Both the position numbers and the translations under genes were made by a program. Shown piece after piece: positions 34,849 to 43,016 of a stretch of 64,000 nucleotides of DNA (position 1 is its first letter; each line of letters begins with the position of its first letter). The stretch spans positions 62,001-126,000 of the forward strand of contig JAJPHC010000037.1 in the NCBI GenBank assembly GCA_021325515.1, written 5' to 3'. The DNA comes from Acidobacteriota bacterium (GTDB lineage: Bacteria; Acidobacteriota; Thermoanaerobaculia; Gp7-AA8). The notes under the pieces are model-generated. The model saw only the letters and a list, made by a program, of their open reading frames with translations. It searched no databases and was not told the DNA's origin.

Positions 34849-34925
34849 GCACCCATAGCTTAATTGGATAGAGCATCTGACTACGGATCAGAAGGTTCGA
34901 GGTTCGAGTCCTCGTGGGTGCACCA
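34849..34925 (+). tRNA. tRNA-Arg (anticodon ACG), CCA encoded
   Basis: Acceptor GCACCCA/TGGGTGC, anticodon arm TCTGA-CTACGGA-TCAGA, T arm GGTTCGAGTCC, 3' ACCA. Confidence 0.95.
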
Positions 34926-34940
34926 AACGAATCCAGGCTG

Positions 34941-34964
34941 ACGGCGGGCAAAGACGCCCGCCGT
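34941..34964 (+). terminator. Hairpin between tRNA-Arg and tadA
   Basis: ACGGCGGGC-AAAGAC-GCCCGCCGT, followed by TTGTACTCTTTG. Confidence 0.5.
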
Positions 34965-34979
34965 TGTACTCTTTGAGAA

Positions 34980-35486
34980 ATGAATCAGGCGCAGTGGCCC
35001 TCGGAAGTCATCGCCAACGCGATGAATGAGGCTTTTGCGCTTGCCGAGGAGGCGGCGGCCGACGGGGAGATCCCGATCGGTGCGGTCGTCATCGATCGTG
35101 ATGGGCGGATCATCGGCCGCGGACGCAATCGCCGCGAAGCGGGTGATCCCCTGGGACACGCCGAGATCTACGCGATCCGCGAAGCAGCGGAAGCGATCGG
35201 CGACTGGCGGCTCGAAGGAACGGCGATGTGCGTGACCCTGGAGCCTTGCGCGATGTGCGCAGGCGCTCTCGTGAATGCGCGCGTCGAGCGATTGATCTTC
35301 GCCGCTCATGATCCAAAGGCGGGCTTCTGTGGCTCGCTCGGAAACCTCGTGCAGGACGCGCGTCTCAATCACCGGTTGGAGATGGAGACAGGACTCATGG
35401 AGGAGCGCTCGAAAGAGCTGCTCCAGAATTTTTTTCGACGGCTGCGCGAGCGAAATCGTGGAACGGAGAGGTGGCAGAGTGGTTGA
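34980..35486 (+). CDS. tadA: tRNA-specific adenosine-34 deaminase TadA
   Basis: GHAEIYAIREAAEAIGDWRLEG (HAE), TLEPCAMCAGALVNARVERLIFAAHDPKAG (PCxxC), ARLNHRLEMETG. Confidence 0.92.
   Translation: MNQAQWPSEVIANAMNEAFALAEEAAADGEIPIGAVVIDRDGRIIGRGRNRREAGDPLGHAEIYAIREAAEAIGDWRLEGTAMCVTLEPCAMCAGALVNARVERLIFAAHDPKAGFCGSLGNLVQDARLNHRLEMETGLMEERSKELLQNFFRRLRERNRGTERWQSG
35402..35435 (+). terminator. Intrinsic-terminator-like hairpin inside the tadA 3' coding region
   Basis: GGAGCGCTC-GAAA-GAGC(T)GCTCC, then AGAA and seven T. Confidence 0.5.
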
Positions 35487-35554
35487 ACGCGGCGGTCTCG
35501 AAAACCGTTATACCTTCACGGGTATCGGGGGTTCGAATCCCCCCCTCTCCGCCA
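35465..35554 (+). tRNA. tRNA-Ser (anticodon CGA), CCA encoded
   Basis: GGAGAGG/CCTCTCC acceptor, loop CTCGAAA, long variable arm TATACCTTCACGGGTAT, GCCA 3' end. Confidence 0.95.
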
Positions 35555-35599
35555 GTTTTCGCATCACGCCTGATCTTCTTCCCCCGCGTTTGCGCAATC

Positions 35600-35690
35600 G
35601 GAGAGATGGCCGAGTGGCTTAAGGCGCACGCTTGGAAAGCGTGTGTACGTTAATCGCGTACCGTGGGTTCGAATCCCACTCTCTCCGCCA
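35600..35690 (+). tRNA. tRNA-Ser (anticodon GGA), CCA encoded
   Basis: GGAGAGA/TCTCTCC acceptor, anticodon arm CACGC-TTGGAAA-GCGTG, long variable arm, GCCA 3' end. Confidence 0.95.
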
Positions 35691-35726
35691 GCGCTGACGC
35701 GCGATCCCACCTCCATTTCCTCTTCC

Positions 35727-38700
35727 TTACTGCTGCGCCGGGACGTATGTCGCATCGAGTGTGTTTCGATCGACCACCGATCCGTACGCCGTGACTTTTC
35801 CATCTCCATCGATGACGCGCACGCTGATGCGCGCGTTGTAGACGTTGCCCACGCCGAGGTTTCCGAGGACGGGAAGCTGAACGAACTCGAACGCGCCGAG
35901 CGGGACATCGACGACAGGGACGACCTTCGAATCCGGCAGAACGACCGACAGCTCGACTGTGGCCGGCTTCCCGGTGACTTCCGCGATTCCGATGTTCGTG
36001 CGATAGCGCGGCGATTCCTCGAGCTGCAGGATCTGCAGCGGCTTTGCGCTCGCCGTTCCCACCGAATCGGCGGGAGTGACTGCGGGGATGAATTGCCCGA
36101 CGCTCCCCTTCTCGGTCTGATTGTAGGTTCGGGCGCTGACGACGAGCGGCGCATCGGCCGGCGTCGTCACGTGCAGCACACCACCGACGTTGTCGAGACC
36201 GAACGCGGAGTGGAGCACGTTGTCGAACGCCTTCGTCTCGCCGGGATTGATCGTGATCCGCTGCGAATCGCCATGTCCAGCGCTCGATGCCGGATAGAAC
36301 GTGAGCGTCGCCGGCTGCGGCGCATTGCCGCTGTTGAGCACACGCACATCGCTGCGCCACGACGCGCTACCGGAATTGAGATCCGCGATCCCCGCGAGCA
36401 CGAATCGCGACGAGCCTCCGCCGGAAGGAACTCCGGCGATGAAGAATGGATCCTGCGTCTTGTTGTCGACGACCGAGGCGTATGCGGTGACGCGCCCGTC
36501 TCCGCCCGTTACCTGCACTTCAATGTGTCCGTTCGTCAGAGAAACATTGTTCTGCGCGAGAAACGAGTTGAGCTGCTTCTGCTCGCCGGCGCGCAGCGAC
36601 AGCGGAACGTCGAGAACCTTCGAGCCGCCTCCGTCGAATACGCTCAACACGACGTTCGCCGTCTTGTTCGCGGCTTCGACGAGTCCGAGATTCGTGCGGA
36701 AAAGCTCGGATTGGGCGATCTGTTGAAGTGTAAGCAGCGAGCCGCTCTTGCCGATGAAACTCGAGAATGGTGTTGCCGGGATGAACTGCCCGAGCGTGGA
36801 GTTGCCGAGCGCGTTGAACGTCTTGCTCGAGACGATGGTCGAGATGTTGTTGAGGAGCGGCTTGCCATTCGCGTCGAGTGCCTGAATCGAAAGCGAACCG
36901 CTCGCCGAATCGCCTAGCGGTCCGACGCCGAACCATGCGCGGACGAAGTCATCGAGTGCGGTCGTCGCTCCTGCGTCGATCGTGATGAGAGTCTGCTTCA
37001 CCGACGACGATCCGCTGTTGAACGAGAGTTGATATTTCTGAGGCTGCGAAGCGAGGTTCGCGATCCGAATGTCGCTGCGCCACGAGGAATTGCCGCTCGC
37101 CAGGAATCCGAGCGACGGAATCAGCAGCGCGCTCTGCGATGCGGAGTTGAGCGAGGACGGCGTCACCGGCGTTACGACATTGACGGAGACGGGAACGGAA
37201 GTCGTCGATGATCCGTCGCTGCCGTATCGCCCGGAGACTCCGCTCGTTCCGTACACGACGAGCACCGTTCCGGTCCAGGTTCCGTTCGCGAGATGGCTGG
37301 CATCGAGCGAGATCGTGATCGTGGTTCCCTCCGGTCCGACGAGACCGCTCACGGGCGTCAGCGAGATCCATGGCTTGTCGGCGGTCGCGATGAACGAGGT
37401 CGTGATGCCGGGGAGCCCCGGAATGAAGATGGTGAACGTCACCGGCTGCGTGCTGCCCAGCGGTACGTTCACGCTCGGCGACGGTGTGTCAGGCGCAGGC
37501 ACAGGAACCACGACGATGGCGATCGGCGTGGAGAACGGACCGAGCGCACCGCACGCCGTCACCGCACGAACGCGATAGAAGAACCGCGTCGGAACCGTCA
37601 CCTGCTTCACGAACGTCTTCTTCAATGCACCCGTCGTTGACGTGGTGAACCCGACGAAGTTCGAAGTCGACGCCTCCTGCACTTCGTACGTCACGGCATC
37701 CGCAACAGAGGTCCACTCGAGTGTGAAGTTCTGCCCCGTCGTCATCTGACCCGGGATGCCTGCGATGGGCGCCACGGTGGGTGCCGTACAGACGGAGAAG
37801 CTTCCCGAAGACGATGTCTGCCCGCTGCATCCGGCGTCGCCGATCGCTTCGACCAGCCAGGTGTAGTTGCCGTTCGGCAGGCTCACTTCGGCGGTCGTGT
37901 CGGAGGTGCTGATGGTGACGGGCAGTCCGCTGCCACTGATGATCACGTTGTAGCTGATCGCGTTGGGCACGCTGGTCCACGCGAGCGAGACCGGCGATGT
38001 CACGGTGGCTCCCGCAGCCGGCGTCACCAACTGCGGGCCCTGCGGCGGGCACTGCACCGGCGGAGCAATGGTGACCGTCGCCGATCCCGTGTTGTTCGCC
38101 GGTTGAGGATCGGTCGCGCCGCTGCTCACCGTCGCCGAGTTCGTGATCGATCCACCCTGTGCCTGGACGAAGTAGGTCGACTGAATCGTGACGGTCTGAC
38201 GCCCGGCGAGCGAAGCAATCGTGCAGGGGAACGCCGTCACACAGGCGCCTGCATTCCCGATGAACACGAGTCCGGACGGTGTCGGATCCGTGACGACGAC
38301 ATTGCTCGCGGTGAACGGACTGTTGTTCGTGATGAAGATCTGGAACGTGATCGTGTCCGACGCGTTCGCATTCGCCGGACCGTTCTTGACCGCGATGAGG
38401 TCGATCGTCGAGGAGGTTGCGAGCGGCGTGGTAACCGTCGAGGAGTTGTTCGTCGTGTTGCCGTCGTTCGTCGAGCTGCTGACTGACGCGGTGTTGGCGA
38501 TCGTGCTGCCGCTGTAGTTCGAAGGAATGCTGAACGTCGACGTGATGGTGGAGCTCTGGCTCGCGGCGAGCGTGCCGAGGCTGCAGGGGAACGGTGTCGT
38601 GCACGCGCCGCTGTTCGACACGAACGTGAGTCCGGCTGGAGCCGGATCGGAGACGAAGACGTTCGCCGCACTCAGCGGTCCGTTGTTCGTCACCGTGATC

Positions 38701-41700
38701 GTGTAGCTGATGTTCTGTCCGGGGACGAATGACGCCGGACCGCTCTTGACGATCTGAACATCTGCGCTCGCGGTCACGGGAGTTGTGACGGAGGCCGAGT
38801 CGTTCGACGAATTCGGATCGATTGCGGCCGACGTCACCGAGGCGGTGTTGGTGATCGACGGCGAAGCGAAGTTCGACGGGATGCTGTACGTCGCGTTGAT
38901 CGTCGCACTCTGTCCGGCGGCGAGCGCGCCGACGTTGCAGGGGAAGTTGCTCGTGCAGGCACCGCTGTTGGCGACGAAGGTGAGACCAGCCGGTGGTGTG
39001 TCGTTCACCGTGACGCTTCCCGCGGTCGACGGGCCGAGGTTCGTGACCGTCACGACATAGGTCACGACTTGTCCGGGCGACGCAGAAGGAGGACCGCTCT
39101 TCGTGATCGAGAGATCAGCCTGCTGGACGATGTTCGTCGTCGCGGCCGACGAGTTGTCGGCGTTGTTCGGATCATTCACGGAAGAAGCAACGGACGCGGT
39201 GTTCGTAATCGACGCGCCGGTGAAGTTCGAAGCAACGGTGTACGTCGATGTGATCGTCGCGATCTGTCCCGCGGCGAGCGTGCCGAGGGAGCATGGATAG
39301 GCGCTCGTGCAGGCGCCGCTGTTCGAGACGAACGCGAGGCCTGCCGGCGTGACATCGCTGACGACGGTGCTGGTCGCCGGCGACGGGCCGTTGTTCTTCA
39401 CGGTGAGCGTGTACGTCACGTTCTGTCCGGGGCTCGCGCTCGCCGTGCCCGTCTTGGTGATGGTGAGGTCGGACTGTGCGCCGACGTTCGTCGTAGCGCT
39501 GGACGTGTCGTTCGTGTTGTTCGGGTCCGTTCCGAAGGCATCGGCGACGGAGGCGGTATTCGTGACGTTGCCGGCGAAGTTCGCAGACGTGCTGTACGTC
39601 GACGTGATCACCTTCACCTGTCCCGCAGTCATCGAGCCGAGTGAGCAGGGGTAGGCCGTCGTGCAGGCTCCGGAGTTGGAGACGAAAGTCAGATTCGCAG
39701 GAGTCGGGTCGGTGACGACGACACCGTTCGAGGTCGACGGACCGTTGTTCGTGACGGTGACGGTGTAGACGATGTTCTGTCCCGCGACCACACCACCCGG
39801 GCCGCTCTTCACGATCTGGAGATCGGCCACGGCGTTCACGGTTGTCGTGCTGCTGGCGGTGTTGTTGGAGCTGTTGCCGTCGTAAGGCGACGAGACGGTG
39901 GCGCTGTTCGTGATGCTGCCGCTGGCGGCCGGCGCATTCATCGTGAACGTCAGCGCCGGATAGGACGACGTGCTCGCGATTGCATCCGTCGACGTGCAGG
40001 TGATCGTTCCACCGGATGGTGCGCCGCAGCTCCAGCCGGTGCCGGAACCGCTTGCTCCCGTCACTCCTGCGGGCAGTGTATCGACCACTGTCGTCGTCCC
40101 CGCGGTGGTGTTCGGCCCGTTGTTCTGAATCGTGGCTGTATAGCTGAGCGGTGCAGCGGCGTTGACGGAGGCCGGGCCGCTCATCGACGCCGCGAGATCC
40201 GTCTGCGGAGCGACGACGGTGAGGTTGAGAGCCGTCGGCGTGTAGCCCGACGCAATCAGGGCCGGCAGGTTATACGTGGCGAAATCGCCTGTTCTTGATG
40301 CAAACGTGAAGACTGGGAAGACCGTGCCGGTGGAAGGCGAGTAATTGAGATTCGCCTTGAAGGTGCCGTCGAGTGTCGCGGCGCCGCTCACCGTGAATGT
40401 GTCGAAGGAGCCCGCCCCGTCGAGATCGATCGTCATCTTGCCGGTCGAGCCCTGAGTGTAATTGCCGGTTAGATTGATCGTTCCCGCCGACGAGCCGCCG
40501 GGCTGGACCTCCGCGTTGTTGTTCTGCAGATCTCCGGTGATGGTTCCGGCTCCATCGAGAACACCGCCGTTCAGAAGCATGGGATTGGTGACTTTGATGT
40601 TCCCCGCTCCGAGCGTCGTCGTTCCGGACGACTGCGTGTAGGTGCCGGTGAAATGGAGAGTCCCGATCTGAGCCTTCACGGTGCCGGCATTGGTGAAGTC
40701 GGGGTCGATCACCGTTGTGCCGGTGCCCGCGGACTTCTGGAACGTCCCGTTGTTCGTGATCGAGCTCGAGCCGAGGATGAGGGCGTCCGTCCGGGGCCGT
40801 TTCGTGCGCGCACTGCCGACGAAGAAATTGATGATCGGCTGGTCGGTCTGGATGTCGAACAAGCCGTTGTTCGTGATGGTGGCCGCGCTCGTCGTCATGC
40901 TGTTCGGAGCGGCGGCGCTGTAGATGATCGTGCCGTCGTTCTGCAGATTGAGCCCGCCCAGCGTCATGCTGCCGTTGGCGCAATCAATGGTTAGAGTCGC
41001 TCCGTTCGCGACGTCGAACGTGGAGTTGCCGTTCAGCGATCCGGAGGAGATCGTCCCCGTGCCCGTCACCGTGAAGGTGTTCTGCACGGTAAGGCTGCCG
41101 CTCGCCAGGAGTAGGTCGGTCGTCGACGCGGATCCCGATGTCGTGAGCGAACCGCCGCTGATGGAGGTCGTCTGTGCGCTGTAGCTGCTCGCGATGCTCG
41201 TGCTCCCGGCCGGAAACGCGATCGTGCCATCCGACTGGACGTAACCGGAGGAGGTGATCGTGGTCGATCCCGCGGAGAACGCGAGCGTCGATCCCGTGCT
41301 GACGAAGAACGATCCGCTGCTCGTTCCCGATCCGGCGATGTCGAGTGTTCCGGATGACACATTCAAGGTCGCGCCGTTCGCGAACGGAGGATTGATCGTG
41401 GAGGTTCCTGTCCCGCCGTACTTGCTCAGATAGCCGTTGGGATAGAGGTTGAATCCACCGGCCGACCCGCCGTCGTTGATGGAGCCATCATTCGTGAAAT
41501 AGAAGTTTCCGTAGACCGAGAACGTCCCGCCGTTCGACAGGACGAGAGCGGTCGCAGCCGACGGGGCGTAATTGATCGTGCCGTAGTCGTTGAAACTGCG
41601 GCCGTCGAGAATCATGTTTCCGGCCGCTCCGTCCAGCGTGCCGGTTCCTCCGCCGTTCAGTTGCGTTCCGCCGCTGCCGGTCATCGTGCCACCGCTCCAG

Positions 41701-42680
41701 GTGAGGGTGTTCATCGTGAGAAATCCGGAGCCCTGCAGCGTGCCTGCAGTCATCGTGAACCCTGCAGGCGATGTGACGCCGCCGATGGACAAGGTGCCGC
41801 CGGTCACACTGAGCGTGCCGCCGCCCGAAACGACGCCGTTCGCCGTCAGTGTGTAGGTGCCCGACGGAAAGTCGGCGGTAGTTCCCGCGGAGATCGTGAG
41901 AGGACCGTCCCCGGTTCCGCCGCCCGACAGATGGAGATTGCCGAGCAGCACAGAAACGTTCCCCGACGACGTCGTGTTGAGCGCGCAGGAGATCGTGGAG
42001 TCGCCGCCTCCCTGCGAGAGCGTGCCATTGTTCGTGGTCGTGTTCGTGCCGTTGACCGTGGCACTGGCGAGCGACAGAGTCCCGCTGCTCTGAACCGTCA
42101 GGCTATTGTTCACGGTCATCGTGCCGCCGTTCACGCCGAGCGTGCCGCCGTTCGAGATCGTGCTGGCGCCGTCGATATTGAGAGCCGCACCCGTCTGCAC
42201 ATCGACATAGCCGCCGTTCACGGAGAGGGACGATCCGTTGTTGAACGTCAGAGATCCGCCATTGGCGATGGTGAGCGTGCCGCCTGGCTCGACGATGAGC
42301 GTGGTTGCACTCGCCATCGATCCTGCGCCTGCGAGCGTGAGCGATCCGCCGGACTGAATGTCGATCGTGCAGCCGGCACAGCTCATGTTGAGCCCGACGA
42401 TCGGGTTTGGAATCGACGAGTTGACGATGAGAGTGGTGGGTGATGCGTTGGTGTTCGTTGCGGAATCGCCGGGCGCACATCCGGGAAATCCGCCGGCCGG
42501 CGACCAGACCGCGCCGGTCGTATCCGTCCAGTTCGCGACAGGTGGCGGCGCACTTCCGGTGACGAAATAGCTGCTCGGGATGCACACCGCGAGAGCTACC
42601 GAGCCGATCGCCGAGACGATCACCAGAAAGGAGAGGAGAGTTGCCAGAACGACGGTCGGACGGCGTGATGCGTTGCGCAT
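35727..42680 (-). CDS. Giant secreted repeat protein (2317 aa): signal peptide, beta-helix-like N-terminus, six DUF11-type domains, two C-terminal duplicated modules
   Basis: Signal peptide VVLATLLSFLVIVSAIGSVALA; repeats of ADLxITKSGPxxxxPGQxVTYxVTVTNNGPS...NTASV; duplicated SWRSDxRxxN...GDGxVTAYxSVVDxxTxD modules. Confidence 0.85.
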   Translation of the reverse strand: MRNASRRPTVVLATLLSFLVIVSAIGSVALAVCIPSSYFVTGSAPPPVANWTDTTGAVWSPAGGFPGCAPGDSATNTNASPTTLIVNSSIPNPIVGLNMSCAGCTIDIQSGGSLTLAGAGSMASATTLIVEPGGTLTIANGGSLTFNNGSSLSVNGGYVDVQTGAALNIDGASTISNGGTLGVNGGTMTVNNSLTVQSSGTLSLASATVNGTNTTTNNGTLSQGGGDSTISCALNTTSSGNVSVLLGNLHLSGGGTGDGPLTISAGTTADFPSGTYTLTANGVVSGGGTLSVTGGTLSIGGVTSPAGFTMTAGTLQGSGFLTMNTLTWSGGTMTGSGGTQLNGGGTGTLDGAAGNMILDGRSFNDYGTINYAPSAATALVLSNGGTFSVYGNFYFTNDGSINDGGSAGGFNLYPNGYLSKYGGTGTSTINPPFANGATLNVSSGTLDIAGSGTSSGSFFVSTGSTLAFSAGSTTITSSGYVQSDGTIAFPAGSTSIASSYSAQTTSISGGSLTTSGSASTTDLLLASGSLTVQNTFTVTGTGTISSGSLNGNSTFDVANGATLTIDCANGSMTLGGLNLQNDGTIIYSAAAPNSMTTSAATITNNGLFDIQTDQPIINFFVGSARTKRPRTDALILGSSSITNNGTFQKSAGTGTTVIDPDFTNAGTVKAQIGTLHFTGTYTQSSGTTTLGAGNIKVTNPMLLNGGVLDGAGTITGDLQNNNAEVQPGGSSAGTINLTGNYTQGSTGKMTIDLDGAGSFDTFTVSGAATLDGTFKANLNYSPSTGTVFPVFTFASRTGDFATYNLPALIASGYTPTALNLTVVAPQTDLAASMSGPASVNAAAPLSYTATIQNNGPNTTAGTTTVVDTLPAGVTGASGSGTGWSCGAPSGGTITCTSTDAIASTSSYPALTFTMNAPAASGSITNSATVSSPYDGNSSNNTASSTTTVNAVADLQIVKSGPGGVVAGQNIVYTVTVTNNGPSTSNGVVVTDPTPANLTFVSNSGACTTAYPCSLGSMTAGQVKVITSTYSTSANFAGNVTNTASVADAFGTDPNNTNDTSSATTNVGAQSDLTITKTGTASASPGQNVTYTLTVKNNGPSPATSTVVSDVTPAGLAFVSNSGACTSAYPCSLGTLAAGQIATITSTYTVASNFTGASITNTASVASSVNDPNNADNSSAATTNIVQQADLSITKSGPPSASPGQVVTYVVTVTNLGPSTAGSVTVNDTPPAGLTFVANSGACTSNFPCNVGALAAGQSATINATYSIPSNFASPSITNTASVTSAAIDPNSSNDSASVTTPVTASADVQIVKSGPASFVPGQNISYTITVTNNGPLSAANVFVSDPAPAGLTFVSNSGACTTPFPCSLGTLAASQSSTITSTFSIPSNYSGSTIANTASVSSSTNDGNTTNNSSTVTTPLATSSTIDLIAVKNGPANANASDTITFQIFITNNSPFTASNVVVTDPTPSGLVFIGNAGACVTAFPCTIASLAGRQTVTIQSTYFVQAQGGSITNSATVSSGATDPQPANNTGSATVTIAPPVQCPPQGPQLVTPAAGATVTSPVSLAWTSVPNAISYNVIISGSGLPVTISTSDTTAEVSLPNGNYTWLVEAIGDAGCSGQTSSSGSFSVCTAPTVAPIAGIPGQMTTGQNFTLEWTSVADAVTYEVQEASTSNFVGFTTSTTGALKKTFVKQVTVPTRFFYRVRAVTACGALGPFSTPIAIVVVPVPAPDTPSPSVNVPLGSTQPVTFTIFIPGLPGITTSFIATADKPWISLTPVSGLVGPEGTTITISLDASHLANGTWTGTVLVVYGTSGVSGRYGSDGSSTTSVPVSVNVVTPVTPSSLNSASQSALLIPSLGFLASGNSSWRSDIRIANLASQPQKYQLSFNSGSSSVKQTLITIDAGATTALDDFVRAWFGVGPLGDSASGSLSIQALDANGKPLLNNISTIVSSKTFNALGNSTLGQFIPATPFSSFIGKSGSLLTLQQIAQSELFRTNLGLVEAANKTANVVLSVFDGGGSKVLDVPLSLRAGEQKQLNSFLAQNNVSLTNGHIEVQVTGGDGRVTAYASVVDNKTQDPFFIAGVPSGGGSSRFVLAGIADLNSGSASWRSDVRVLNSGNAPQPATLTFYPASSAGHGDSQRITINPGETKAFDNVLHSAFGLDNVGGVLHVTTPADAPLVVSARTYNQTEKGSVGQFIPAVTPADSVGTASAKPLQILQLEESPRYRTNIGIAEVTGKPATVELSVVLPDSKVVPVVDVPLGAFEFVQLPVLGNLGVGNVYNARISVRVIDGDGKVTAYGSVVDRNTLDATYVPAQQ
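38060..40220 (-). repeat. Six tandem DUF11-encoding repeats, period about 354 bp
   Basis: Recurring block gcaggGgaa..gtcgtgcaggcgcc.. near 38224, 38584, 38938, 39290 and 39646; sixth copy more divergent; boundaries approximate. Confidence 0.8.
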
Positions 42681-42800
42681 GCGGTCTCCGGACGGCTAGG
42701 TTAAAAAGAACCCAAAAAAGGGGAAATCAGCGTACCACTGAAAACAGAAATACGTTCTCTCTCCAAACCGTTACGCCATTGCCGACAAGCCCGCTGGGGT

Positions 42801-42900
42801 GAGCTCGGGTCCTGTGCAGCAGGAGCATCGAACCTCGTCAGGTCCGGAAGGAAGCAGCGATAAGGTGCCAAACCTGCGTGACACAGATCGGCCTGGGCTC
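42801..42900 (+). ncRNA. ffs: Bacterial small signal recognition particle RNA (4.5S type)
   Basis: GTCAGGTCCGGAAGGAAGCAGC hallmark loop, paired ends GAGCTCGGG/CCTGGGCTC, upstream of dnaX; ends approximate. Confidence 0.93.
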
Positions 42901-42925
42901 TTCCGAGCGGGCATTGTCGCTTTCA

Positions 42926-43011
42926 GCGAAATTGAAAATCGACAACTGAAAATTCGCGGTCGGTCGCGAGTTTTTCCTTTTCAATTTTCAGTTTTCAATT
43001 TTCAATTTCGC
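42926..43011. repeat. AT-rich 29-nt inverted repeat between ffs and dnaX, arm built of 7-bp units
   Basis: GCGAAATTGAAAATCGACAACTGAAAATT ... AATTTTCAGTTTTCAATTTTCAATTTCGC, 27/29 complementary; right arm region TTTTCAA TTTTCAG TTTTCAA TTTTCAA. Confidence 0.92.
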
Positions 43012-43016
43012 CTCAC

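Noticed and set aside
38060-40220. Regular about 354-bp repeats considered as a CRISPR or satellite array
   Set aside because: Repeats are in-frame and encode DUF11-type domains in one long ORF; period and length are incompatible with CRISPR.
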